In this document: positions 45,657 through 55,350 of the stretch, piece after piece | Layout of the letters: every line of letters starts with the position of its first letter | How positions within the stretch are numbered: position 1 is the stretch's first letter | DNA from: Curvularia sp. ZM96 | Taxonomy: Eukaryota; Ascomycota; Dothideomycetes; Pleosporales; Pleosporaceae | Direction: 5' to 3' | Assembly: GCA_022457065.1 (NCBI GenBank) | Contig: JAJGBQ010000001.1 | Span: forward strand, 2,976,001-3,040,000 | Length of the DNA stretch: 64,000 bases | Notes under the pieces: generated by a model | Database searches by the model: none | Told to the model about the DNA's origin: nothing | The model's input: only the letters and a program-made list of their open reading frames with translations | Made by a program: the position numbers and the translations under genes

Positions 45657-46131
45657 GCTTCCTGTCGTTGTCGCTCGTGGGTTTTGTAGGAGTTTTGTGG
45701 GATCTCGCTCGCTTTGGTTGCGCTCATACCAGGTGGCTTGGGATTTAAAGTCTCCTCCATCTCTGAGTGGTGAAGATGAGGATGAGGGAGATATACGAGG
45801 CTTGTTGATCAGGGCAACCCCAATCAGGAGACAGAGGTGTGGGTGTGTAATACTCACTTTCACTAGCGTAACCCATCGTGCTCAGACTCAACATCACCGA
45901 CTTTGACCCAACTATGAGTCGAAGACAAGCCGTCGGACAAACGTATAAAACACACTTCAGTTAGCAACGCTGCAGAAGGAAAGGTACATGGAAACGTTAA
46001 AAGAAAAATGGCAATCAGCATGAGGATATGGGTTAATATTAACACGTTGCAAGTCCGTAACAATCCATCAACAATAGCTTGGCCGAGGGCGCGCGATGAT
46101 TTTACACTAAAGTGCTTCTGCACGCTCAAAT
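45657..46131. other. gap between two minus-strand genes
   Basis: These 475 bp hold the promoter side of the unknown gene (with a possible extra first exon at 45858-45876, codons MGYASE) and the 3' end of the carboxypeptidase gene. No other gene is seen. Confidence 0.45.
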
Positions 46132-47672
46132 TCACCATGTACCGATTGCCGGACCCTCACCATCGAAAAATGGCTCATCCAGGAGGGTGAGCAGGACCCT
46201 CTGGCCTACCCACTGCTCCTCTGCAGCAGGTCGGATCCTCTCTGGAGGCAGGACGAAGCCATAGTCACCCGTATCTGGCAACTCGATGGTCATTGAGAAT
46301 CTGGCGCGGCCAGTGCTGTAGACGTGATCAATAGAAGCACCAGTCGTTGGGTATAGAGTGGCTCCACTGGGTCCAAAGACGTAGGTAGTATCGTTCTTCG
46401 ACTCTAGGCGGATTTGCTCGCTCATCAAAGAAGCAGTTTTAGTCCACATTCCTAGTTCTGGCGCGTAGAGCATCTCTTTATCTCCAAAGGGGAAGAGAAT
46501 GAGCTGGGAGTAGCTGTGCCAATCGATGTAAAGCTCGATGCCCTGCTGGTCGCGAATCTTGCGAATCATCAGGTCCATGCCCAAATTCTCAGGCGTGTCA
46601 CGGGGCGCCTCTCCCCGGTATGTTTGGGAGCAAGGATCTCTCGACGCTCCACGTGTACTGGAATCCCAGTTCGTTTCCCAGTTACGGTTGATCTACATGT
46701 AGGTAACCGAAATCAGTACCGCAATCTTTAGGATTGTAAGGTTTTACATACGTCACGACCATAGCAGGTTTGATTTTGAGCGTTGGCGGGTGGTGGTTGA
46801 CGATTCTTGCGCCAAAGGCGATTATCAGTTTGGGAGAATACAAAGCCTACCATATGTTTGAGAATGTTAATCGTAACAAAGTATCAAGGCATGACTCACC
46901 ATCTGGGTTAACAATGGGAAACATGTAGAAATCGTATTTGTCCAAGAATGATTTCGTCTCATTGTCTCCCGCCTTGTATCCATCAACGAGCTGCTTTGCG
47001 ATATACTCGATGACCTAAGAGACATTAGTTAAGAGCGCGGTACCATAATTTTGGGGTTACTAACCGGAGCGGTGATCCATTCACGAGCGTGCACAGTGCC
47101 GTGGTAAACGACTGCAGGCTTTTTCCCTGGGCCATCTGCGCCCCAGAAATGCACGCCGAACATGTCACGTCCCTCGTAAGACGTACCAGTGCTCGTCCAA
47201 TTTGAGTTGCCAGGGAAGGAACTCTGCAAATCGCGCCACCAAGTTATGTGCTTCGCTCGTGTTAGCATGACCATTATCTCAAGGTGTGTGGGCGTAGACT
47301 TACGTCTTCGTATGCATGGTAACTATCAAACCATGCATCATCCGATCCATTCGCTTGTCTTTTCCACGATTTCTTGATGTGAGACTCGCGGGCGATGGAA
47401 TGAGCCAAGTTCTCATGTAAAGTTCGGGACTTTAACCTAAGTGCGTTGAAGGCATCCAATTGTTCCGGCGCAATGAGCACGTCCCAGGAGCCTCGTGCTT
47501 CATTCAGGGTCTCGTGAGGGATTGATGACATCGCTCGCTTCGCTAACGCCAGGTCTCTACCAACGGCTCGAAGGCGATGGACCTGGTAGCCATCGTAGGT
47601 CACTGGTTGTGGGCTGCGGATGGTCGCGCCAGCAGCAAGTGACAGCCAAGCAAGGTTGAATAAGAGCTTCAT
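46132..47672 (-). CDS. secreted M14 metallocarboxypeptidase (carboxypeptidase A type)
   Basis: Five exons (introns 47251-47303, 47015-47064, 46847-46899 and 46693-46751) encode 441 residues. It removes C-terminal residues from peptides using one zinc ion. ATG 47672 opens a signal peptide (MKLLFNLAWLSLAAGA). Residues about 20-120 resemble an activation propeptide, ending at the basic KKSWKRQ site. Zinc ligands are H177 and E180 in GTVHAREW and H314 in IDWHSYSQ. The catalytic glutamate is E392 in FSMTIELPDTG. Splicing restores FPIVNPDGFVFSQTDNRLWR and CYGRDINRNWETNW, both standard M14 blocks. The proenzyme layout is that of extracellular fungal carboxypeptidases acting in protein nutrition. It sits between two members of the unknown family; I see no functional link. 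The assignment is firm. Confidence 0.94.
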
Positions 47673-49124
47673 GATGACCCGAAGCAATCAGTTGATGAGT
47701 GAAGAAGGTAACATACTCGGATAGCCCTTCCTTTATATCCTTGTAAAAGTACTGCTTGGCAGACCGCGGCAGGACCATATTCTAACAAACAAGGAATATG
47801 CCGCCCTAGTCAAAGAGGAACAACATCGGTTGCCTGAAATACGTACAGTGATGCGATATACTACGTCGAAAGGCACGGTTAGATATGGATAAGAAGCACT
47901 CTGGGAAATGTCTCACGTCGTCAGAGTCTTGACCTGCCGTTTCTGCTTTAGGGGTTCCATGGCATTTCTGGGCGAGGATCACAACGTCATCACGCTCGTG
48001 TAACATCCCATCCTCCTATACGGAGTACTCTTTACCTAGACTGGGTCAGGGCCCTTATTGTTTAGCTCTTTGTCATCACTTTGAATAACGGACTCAATAG
48101 CAGGCTGAATGGTGAACATGATCGCAGCATGGCGTCTCCCAATTCTGACAGCAGTGAGCATATGAGAGATAATATTGACAATGAAACTTCACAGATATTG
48201 CAAGACTTGATACCATGCATGGGAGTATGATACCATAACACAGATGTAGATTTGTTGAGGTAGGGGTTGGATCCGGGGAACCCGCACAAACGGATACATC
48301 TTGTCAACTGTCGCGACGCTAGGCAAATCTAATCTAGCGCCTTTTCCCCCGCTTTTCGCTGCAGCAAAGTCATAAATGCAAAGCTGACTCTCCATCTGTT
48401 TTGCTTACATCGGAACATCCTCGAGCACATCTCCTTCGCATCTCTGCACATGCACAAATTCTCTGCGCTTCAGATCAAGGCAGAGTAAAGTAGAGCAGCC
48501 CATCCCTGCGCGTTCACTACGAGCGAGTTCAGCCAGCAAAGACAAAGCTAGCTAAGACCGATTCTGATCACAATAATGAACACAATAAGACGGAGTCGCC
48601 TCGCGAATCGCCTACCGGGTTCTAGACACTATACTCTTTTATTAACGGCGGTCAGAGTGCGCACTGCGCTTGCAAGGGCTAAGTAGACATGCTTATCAAA
48701 CAATTCAGCCCCTATACCGAACAAATCAACAAAATCTTTTTTCTTCCCGTCTACATTGGCAAGTATATGCACTTCTCTTGAGCAACCTTTTTAGGGCAGC
48801 ATGCTATAATTCTCCTGAGCATATCTAAACCAAACATTGTAATGATCTCCCAGTTGGGAGCATCTCTCGCATTGTTCACGAAAGTCTCTTCCTTGTAAAC
48901 ATGCTCTTCAAGCCAATATACAATGGCACTATACCGAGAAAACATACAGCATTGTATACGATACACCAACTACAGTGTTTTCATAATGATGAAGCCGTTC
49001 GTTCACAGCGATGCCTCTAGGACTCATAGATTTCATCCGCGTTTTTACCGCTTGAGATTTATACGATTGTCTACGCACAACTCTCAACAGACTCACCAAA
49101 GCGACACAGCTGCAATAACTGGAA
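47673..49124. other. divergent intergenic region
   Basis: These 1452 bp lie between the carboxypeptidase start (47672, minus) and the unknown gene start (49125, plus). Both promoters lie here. All frames are short; no RNA gene is recognised. Confidence 0.5.
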
Positions 49125-50765
49125 ATGTCTCAACTCCCAAACCACTTTGATCCTGGCCCGTTTCCGCGGTCTCATGTCCAAGACATCCTGGATGAAGCCC
49201 AGCTCGATGCTGGATTACGATTCGCAGACATCCCACGTTTACGAGATCAACTTCAGGCGTACCTCCGAGGGGCTATTGAAGAATGTAATCACCGTGAAGT
49301 TGACCCAATGGGGGTGCTATATCGAGCAGTGCATACCGAGCGAACGATCCTGGATGCTTACAATAAGCACCGCCTGGGAAATGCGATAACACAATTCAAT
49401 GCAAAAGTCCTTGAACCAGGGAACGCCGTAGAGTACAAAGCGGCAGAGAACATCCCTGAGGTATTGGCTTGGTTTCCATTGCGGGCCGCAGTTTCGAAGC
49501 GCGGTGTGTTCATCCAGGCACCACCGATTTATCAAGTTGAGGAACCTGCAGAAGCTTACCAACAGTACGCTCCGAGACTGAATGCGGCATCGGAAGCTCT
49601 AGTATGGATCAATCACACTCGGAAGAAGACTACCAACACCTCAGCAGCAAAGGCAAAAAAGACTCGTGGTTCTAGATCACCGAAGTACAATAAGCTGCGA
49701 GATGCCCCGTCTCCTCGGCTGTCGTTTCCTTCTGGTAATTTGACCATGGCAGAGATCACTGCTTTCATTCCTCAAGCCATCAAGTCTGTCGATGTCATTG
49801 ATCGTTTTCTCTACAACGGCGCGCTTTCGGCAACTCTCGCTGACATGATCAATTACTATCGCATGATGCCCCTTGGTCCGATCGAGAACAACAGCATTTA
49901 TCGGATGATGAAGACTCCGATGGATGTTCGCGCAAAAACCGAGCGCGTGTACCAGGGCTGGACAGTTACCAAACACGCCATGATTCCGAAACCTGCTGGC
50001 TTTGACCATACCAGTGTGAGTGTTGCTAACTTTCGGGCGCCTCAGAACTACAATTCCCGTGAAGTGGCCACTGCTGCTCAACAGTCTCCTCCGACTATCT
50101 TGTTGCGTGATATGGCAGAGGGTGTCAAGACTATGCCGTCTGGGTATGATGCCCTAGACCTTACCCGATGCATCGAGTATTGCATTGAGAACAAGGACCA
50201 AGACTGGTATTATCCCCAGGATTTTGCTAGACTGGTGAGTCACCTTGGAGGTGCTGCTGACGTTCACCATGACCACCAAGATGCTGCTGCCATTGCTAGA
50301 CATACTTCTGGTGTGAAGACGAATCATGCCGAGCGTAGTAGTGCGCCCCAACATGACAATCGTGGTCGTCGGACGCAGGCTAAAGAGTCGATTGATAGTT
50401 CAGATGACGAAGAGACTGGAAGCGAGTCAGACGAGAACACATCTTCCGATGACGACGATGATGATACCATTGCAGTCTGCACGCAAGGCATGAAGCGCAA
50501 TCGCACTGTCTCGTTTGACGAACCCGATGAAGACTCTCACTCGTCTTCCAGGTTGTCGAAGCGCCACAAGAAAGACGCACCATCACGCGGTCGCAAGGCG
50601 ACTTTACCCAATGATATCAGCTCGGAGTCCGACAGTGACGTGTATATTGGGCCAAAGAATAGCGAAAATGCTCGTATTGCGACACGAAGCTCGTCACGAC
50701 CTTGTCGATTTAGTGGCTCGTACAACGTTGACGAAGCCTTTGACTCCGAAGTCGAGGACGGATAG
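49125..50765 (+). CDS. protein of unknown function, member 2 of the local family, acidic C-terminus
   Basis: A single exon encodes 546 residues from ATG 49125. I do not recognise the family. Residues 1-170 are mixed helical sequence. A basic segment (KKTRGSRSPKYNK, about 178-190) looks like a nuclear import signal. Block A spans residues 200-248 (SFPSGNLTMAEITAFIPQ, FLYNGALSATLADMI). Block B spans 321-376 (LRDMAEGVKTMPSGYDAL, DLTRCIEYC, YYPQDFARLVSHLGG). Both blocks recur in the same order in the protein at 53328 and more weakly in that at 43084. From residue 395 the tail is disordered and strongly charged, with Ser-Asp runs (SSDDEETGSESDEN), a DDDDDD run and Lys/Arg clusters (SKRHKKDAPSRGRK). 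Such tails are common in chromatin and nucleolar proteins, but that is only inference. There are no membrane segments. Confidence 0.78.
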   Translation: MSQLPNHFDPGPFPRSHVQDILDEAQLDAGLRFADIPRLRDQLQAYLRGAIEECNHREVDPMGVLYRAVHTERTILDAYNKHRLGNAITQFNAKVLEPGNAVEYKAAENIPEVLAWFPLRAAVSKRGVFIQAPPIYQVEEPAEAYQQYAPRLNAASEALVWINHTRKKTTNTSAAKAKKTRGSRSPKYNKLRDAPSPRLSFPSGNLTMAEITAFIPQAIKSVDVIDRFLYNGALSATLADMINYYRMMPLGPIENNSIYRMMKTPMDVRAKTERVYQGWTVTKHAMIPKPAGFDHTSVSVANFRAPQNYNSREVATAAQQSPPTILLRDMAEGVKTMPSGYDALDLTRCIEYCIENKDQDWYYPQDFARLVSHLGGAADVHHDHQDAAAIARHTSGVKTNHAERSSAPQHDNRGRRTQAKESIDSSDDEETGSESDENTSSDDDDDDTIAVCTQGMKRNRTVSFDEPDEDSHSSSRLSKRHKKDAPSRGRKATLPNDISSESDSDVYIGPKNSENARIATRSSSRPCRFSGSYNVDEAFDSEVEDG

Positions 50766-52080
50766 AAAGATGGGCCGGAGGCATACGCTTCGGAGGACGA
50801 TGATGCATTATATGATTGAGCCACGGGAAGGACACGGATGACACACAACGTGGGAGCGCGCTTTTAATGTGCGCGCTATGATATCTCGCGGCCTATGCCT
50901 TGTATTGCTTGACCTACCTTCATGATACCTTTTTTTGCGGATATGAATTTCTCCTCTGACAATGTTTGTTACCATAGGAACAGATAACATACATAGATTA
51001 ATATTTATTGCCAACAGACACTAATTCCAATTTCATGAAGCATCCTTTCGATATCTCGCATGCTGTTCGTCTTTACAAGAGTTGCTTGAGATGGTAAAAC
51101 CAAATATTTAGTCACACAACAAAAGCATATTCTAGACGCAGCCGAGACCTTCCCCTGGAAACATGGAAAAAGAAAATAAGACCACCATCTCAATTGGGCA
51201 GACTGCTTATCCGCGACGCGTACCTTTTCTCTTTGGAGATGTTGGGATCGGGTGACTCCACGCCGACACGTGCTCGGGCTACGGTATGTTGAATATGGGT
51301 TGACGGCAGGGACTGAGCAGTACCAGTGGTTGTGCCGTCTCCATATGCAATATCTTGGATCCAAAGATTAGATGTTATAGTCATTCCCGACTGAGTTTTC
51401 AATATTTACAGTCACTTATCCATACCTGATAGCGTTCTCTTTTCCCATCGCCTCATGCACTTTTACTCTCTTCGTGCTTTGACTCCCTCAATTACCAGTG
51501 ATCTTTTCCGTTTTTCGTTGACTGGGCATGCATTGGCGTTGCATACTTGATGCCGTGATCGCAGTGCGGCTCCTCCCGAAGAAACAATGATTGTTTGATT
51601 GGCGGGTAGCGTTTGCCAGGACCCCTTAACCCGCTCCTGCACCCCCAGAACCATGGAGATCATCAGTCATGCTGCGCTGGCCGAAACAGCCATGCAAACT
51701 TTTCCCCACCGTCAAGTACGCAATGGGCAACGGCTCTTTTTCATGCAATATACGTTTGCTTCGTTTGTCTCTACTATTCACCATTAATCATTGAGCTTCT
51801 GTCACTACGACGACCGCGGCCGCCTAGTGCAATAATACTAATCGACTGCTTCTCACCTACAATACGACAGCTTCATCTTTTCGGTCACACACTCAAAATC
51901 TTAGAAGCGAAAACCAAATGTGCAGCTGCGCTACAACAGAACACGATCGAGGTTAAATCTTTATGACGAACTAAAAGCCGAACACCAAAACACAGGGCTG
52001 GCACTGCGATAACGATCATCATTCAAATCGTACCTGAATACACCAGTGGAGAAAATAAAAGGTCTCACAGATGAGTTCCA
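50766..52080. other. intergenic
   Basis: These 1315 bp have no supported gene. Frames at 51005-51364 (minus) and 51613-51966 (plus) are short and without features. The last 60 bp before 52081 hold a second out-of-frame ATG (52071) that would stop the leader from being a clean 5' untranslated region. Confidence 0.45.
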
Positions 52081-52710
52081 ATGCCGCAGAAGTCTGAAGA
52101 AACGATCTGGTCATCCACCTACCACCAAGTCGAACCGTATGAATACTATCCTATCGTATGGCGTCCGAGCCATGTTCCATACTATGTACAAGTACCAGAC
52201 TTCACCAAGGCCTGGGAGCAGCCGATTCCCTTTCTTTCCGCGGGCATCGGGATCGGTACGCCTACACCACAAAACGATACAGCTATCAACAAAACATGGC
52301 ATGACGAGTGGGAGGCTGAGCCTAAGTCATTTGGTTCTAGGAGACCATTGACTCTCCTCACAAAGCCTGCGGATATCAATCTTAGAACGCATCCTCAGGA
52401 CGCCAAGCGTGTTTACCTTAATCACTGGGATCGTCAACACGAACCGATTGGCGCCGCTGCACAACGACTAGTACTACAAAAGAAGCAAGATGAAATGGAG
52501 AAACGGATACTAGCGCAGAAGGCTGAGGTACAAGAGGAGAGGCGCAGAAAAGTGCGACAAGCGGCCGACATTGCGGGGGTGATTGATCTCACGAAAGACA
52601 GCATACCAAAGAGAAATGTCTTGTGTAAATATGGAACTGGCGGAGACGGGCAATTGAGCGCTTCTGCTGAGATGTCAATTCACGAGTGGAATCATTCATG
52701 GCAACTATAG
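52081..52710 (+). CDS. small coiled protein of unknown function with a SUMO-interaction-like motif
   Basis: A single exon encodes 209 residues from ATG 52081. I do not recognise it. The N-terminal third is aromatic-rich (YYPIVWRPSHVPYYV, about 22-37). Residues 128-160 form a charged helix likely to coil (KKQDEMEKRI, QEERRRKVRQ). This is followed directly by VIDLT with a following Lys-Asp, the canonical form of a SUMO-interacting motif (hydrophobic core plus acidic residue). The C-terminus (SIHEWNHSWQL) is Trp-containing. It has no signal peptide or membrane segment. It lies between two members of the unknown family on the same strand, but shares neither of their blocks. Coding status is supported by frame length and protein-like composition only. 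Confidence 0.6.
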   Translation: MPQKSEETIWSSTYHQVEPYEYYPIVWRPSHVPYYVQVPDFTKAWEQPIPFLSAGIGIGTPTPQNDTAINKTWHDEWEAEPKSFGSRRPLTLLTKPADINLRTHPQDAKRVYLNHWDRQHEPIGAAAQRLVLQKKQDEMEKRILAQKAEVQEERRRKVRQAADIAGVIDLTKDSIPKRNVLCKYGTGGDGQLSASAEMSIHEWNHSWQL

Positions 52711-52898
52711 CTCGGCATCAGCTCGGCGTTTGTCTTTCCTTAATACTTTAATTCTCACAAAAGCAGGTCACCCTATTGTGCAAAAAGACCATAGCCAAGC
52801 TTGTAACTAATAAAACTTCTTTCAGTTATAATTTCCCCTCACAAATACAAACATGTTCACGGGAATTGATTGCACTAGAATATCTTGATGCGGCTTCT

Positions 52899-53288
52899 AT
52901 GTCGCAGTCACTACTGCGATTTACCATTCACCTAGCAAGGTGTAGACTTTTCGAGAAACATGCAGTGTTCGATATGGGCACATCCACCATCATATCCATT
53001 TGCAGACGCTTCGAGAATCCGTCCGAGATAGTCACTTTCCCTACAATGTCCGTTTGTAGGTGTGTCGAACAGTCCGATATAGGCATCATCGCCATCAGAT
53101 CCGTTTGCAGACGCTTCGAGAACCGGTCACTATCCGAAATTCGCACTTTCACCATCGTTTCCGTTTGCAAAGCGGCCCACAAAAATTTTACTACATTTCT
53201 ACATTTGCTGCGTACAGCTTTTATCTTACCCTACCAACCATCGAACCTCTCGCTGCCGGTATGTATTCCTAATATCCACCAGTTTTGA
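52899..53288 (+). CDS. possible small ORF (129 residues) carrying four imperfect repeats
   Basis: An ATG-led frame in the leader of the gene at 53328. It spans a tandem array whose unit lengths are all multiples of three, giving repeats built on CRRFEN and (S)EI-TF-IVSV. A good intron (53259-53307) lies across its end; splicing that intron would change the frame relative to the downstream gene, so this may be an upstream ORF rather than an N-terminal exon. It may also not be translated at all. Confidence 0.3.
   Translation: MSQSLLRFTIHLARCRLFEKHAVFDMGTSTIISICRRFENPSEIVTFPTMSVCRCVEQSDIGIIAIRSVCRRFENRSLSEIRTFTIVSVCKAAHKNFTTFLHLLRTAFILPYQPSNLSLPVCIPNIHQF
52941..53165 (+). repeat. imperfect tandem repeat, four units of 60, 54, 51 and 60 bp
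   Basis: Units begin at 52941, 53001, 53055 and 53106, each opening with TGYAG (TGTAG or TGCAG) and TTCGAGAA or a close variant, and closing with TCCRTT or TCCGTT. Units 2 and 4 share TTTGCAGACGCTTCGAGAA exactly. A truncated fifth start (TGCAAAGC) follows at 53166. Every unit length is divisible by three. Confidence 0.8.
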
Positions 53289-53307
53289 CAACACTGCTAA
53301 TATGTAG
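53259..53307 (+). other. predicted intron in the 5' leader of the gene at 53328
   Basis: GTATGT donor, CTAAT branch word and TATGTAG acceptor, 49 bp, ending 20 bp before ATG 53328. It probably marks a spliced 5' untranslated region. Confidence 0.6.
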
Positions 53308-53327
53308 CCTAGGAAGCGAGAACCAAG

Positions 53328-55241
53328 ATGGAAAAAGCTGACATGGCTCCAGTCCCAGACGCGCAGATCGTACACGCCACCGACAAGAACGAAGCAAGCC
53401 AAGGTGCTGCTCAGGTTGTTGCTCAAGATGCTCCACAAGGTAGGCTTCTTTCCTCTACTTCTCTTGATCACTGTTTGAGCAATGTCATAGGCCAGCCAGC
53501 GACTATCAAGGGCCCGCGCCCAAATTTCATGAGCAAGATACCGGGCAACGAGTTCAAGTTTCCCGAAGGCGGTCCTATCAATGCTACCCTCGTGGATATC
53601 ATTGTCTTGCTTCCTCAATGGTTCCGCAACCCTGGCTTGTTGACGCGCTTCATAAACAATGGCATCACAGCTGCACTTCACTACGCCATCTTAGAGAAGC
53701 ATCGACACCTCGACGTCTTCACAGAAGAAGAAGCTGAGCGTGCCCGCGACCACCTCAGCACGGCTTATCGTAACAACATGCGCAAAATTGATCGTTCCTG
53801 GACAAGGCGTAACCACGAGGTGCCACAAGATTGGGACGCATTCAACATGGACATCGCGAACTATCTACCCGAAGCTGCAAAAAGGCCTCTCTACAAAGCG
53901 CCACCGTCTATCAAATTCAGGGATCTTGCCATTGGACTGAAGCAGCTACCTCAAGGTGATGATGCAGGAGATCTTACGCGTGCATTGGACTTCGCGATGA
54001 AGAACACGAAAACTAATGAAGCTGGCCGCAAATTTCACTACGTGTTCCCAGAAGATATTCATGTCATTTTGGAGCAGATTGGCAGCACAAGTCGTACACT
54101 GGCTAACGTCGACCGCGCAGTTCTCAATCGGTACGAGCATGCTCTTAACGATGCAAAGGCAATGCAAATCAGGCAGACTTCCGGAGCTGTTCAACAAACG
54201 GCCGACTTGACGCAGTCACTTGGACAGTTGCCGCGTCAGACTGGATTGGAACAACAAGTCTCGACGCCGTCGTATCTACAGCGGCCTCATCAGGCTCAGC
54301 AAGGCGCTGTCCCGATGCCATACGAGCGTATGCCAACGCATGGCATGCCTCTCTCTTATATTTCCAACCCATATCTAAGTACCGGCACCTTCAAGCCCAC
54401 TGCGCCCAAGCCGTATGAGAGGATTAGCACCTCCAAGCCCATGCCCGTAGAGCAGACATCTATCACAACCCATACCCATCCAGGCCCAAGCTACATCGGT
54501 CCAGACTTCAAACGTCCTGAGCAACATGTATACAATGTTTTCCGGTCCAGTGCCCAACAAGCCGCAGCAGCTGTAGCATCCCAAGTCGCATCCGACCTAG
54601 CAGCTCGCGCTTTGCTTCAGCCCACTGGAGACCTTCCTGATATCCCTGATATCTGCAAGTACACGGGCGAAGAGAGCAACGAGCCGTTGGACAGTGACGA
54701 GCACTTGCAGTTCCCGAAACACTGGACTGAGGAACAGCAGATGGATGGACTCATGGCTGCCAACCAGACCCAGGAGCTGGGCTTGATTCTGCCGTGGTTG
54801 AGACCACTGTTCGAACAGGATGGCAGTATCATGCAGCAGTCCCCTACTGCTCCTGTTGATCCTCCTTCGTCTTCTTCAGCCCTTACAAATCGTGATGAAG
54901 ATTTGCTCTTTGGACAAGACGGAGATGTCATGCAGCAGTCTCCTGTTGATCCTTCTTTGCCTTCTTCAGCCTTTGCCGGTCTTGATGAAGATCTACTGTT
55001 TGGACAGCATCAAGGTGTCATGCAGCAATCTCCCATTGATGGTGTTGACCCGGCTTTACTTTCTGGTACCTTTGAAGATCATGACGATGACGGTATTGGT
55101 GACGAGGATATCATGGATCATGAAGACCATATGGATGTCGAGAGCGACGAAGCCGGCGAAGACGACGAGGACGATGAGGACGATGAGATGGATGAGGATA
55201 ACGAGGAAGACGAGTTCTTCTACTATCGTGCTCAGAAGTAG
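53328..55241 (+). CDS. protein of unknown function, member 3 of the local family, internal repeats and acidic tail
   Basis: Open for 637 codons from ATG 53328. A 51-bp segment (53440-53490) has GTAGGC and CATAG ends and a length divisible by three, so it may be an in-frame intron; the spliced protein would be 620 residues with junction APQGQPATIKG. Block A (77-128 in the unspliced protein: KFPEGGPINATLVDIIVLLP, FINNGITAALHYAI) and block B (192-253: FRDLAIGLKQLPQGDDAGDL, YVFPEDIHVILEQIG) match the protein at 49125 and, less well, that at 43084. The middle is Gln/Pro-rich. Three repeats of about 30-33 residues follow (LFxQDGxVMQQSPVDP and DEDLLFGQ). The last 50 residues are almost all Asp, Glu, Met and Gly. 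It has no targeting signal. I do not recognise the family; a nuclear scaffold-like role would be speculation. Confidence 0.76.
   Translation: MEKADMAPVPDAQIVHATDKNEASQGAAQVVAQDAPQGRLLSSTSLDHCLSNVIGQPATIKGPRPNFMSKIPGNEFKFPEGGPINATLVDIIVLLPQWFRNPGLLTRFINNGITAALHYAILEKHRHLDVFTEEEAERARDHLSTAYRNNMRKIDRSWTRRNHEVPQDWDAFNMDIANYLPEAAKRPLYKAPPSIKFRDLAIGLKQLPQGDDAGDLTRALDFAMKNTKTNEAGRKFHYVFPEDIHVILEQIGSTSRTLANVDRAVLNRYEHALNDAKAMQIRQTSGAVQQTADLTQSLGQLPRQTGLEQQVSTPSYLQRPHQAQQGAVPMPYERMPTHGMPLSYISNPYLSTGTFKPTAPKPYERISTSKPMPVEQTSITTHTHPGPSYIGPDFKRPEQHVYNVFRSSAQQAAAAVASQVASDLAARALLQPTGDLPDIPDICKYTGEESNEPLDSDEHLQFPKHWTEEQQMDGLMAANQTQELGLILPWLRPLFEQDGSIMQQSPTAPVDPPSSSSALTNRDEDLLFGQDGDVMQQSPVDPSLPSSAFAGLDEDLLFGQHQGVMQQSPIDGVDPALLSGTFEDHDDDGIGDEDIMDHEDHMDVESDEAGEDDEDDEDDEMDEDNEEDEFFYYRAQK
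54807..55085 (+). repeat. in-gene tandem repeat, three units (99, 90 and about 90 bp)
   Basis: Unit starts align at 54807, 54906 and 54996, each encoding L-F-(E/G)-Q followed by (I/V)MQQSP. Unit lengths are multiples of three, so copy number can change without breaking the frame. Confidence 0.85.
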
Positions 55242-55350
55242 GTGCGGAAGTGGGGTAAGAAGAGACGTTGCGCCTAATGGTGTTGGGCTCGTTGCAATGT
55301 TCTGCAAAGCGATGTCACGATCAGTTGCGTTCTCATCTTGAGAGTTATGG

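Noticed and set aside
52776..52898. Upstream extension of the repeat-bearing small frame
   Set aside because: It begins at a TTG codon; the first ATG is at 52899.
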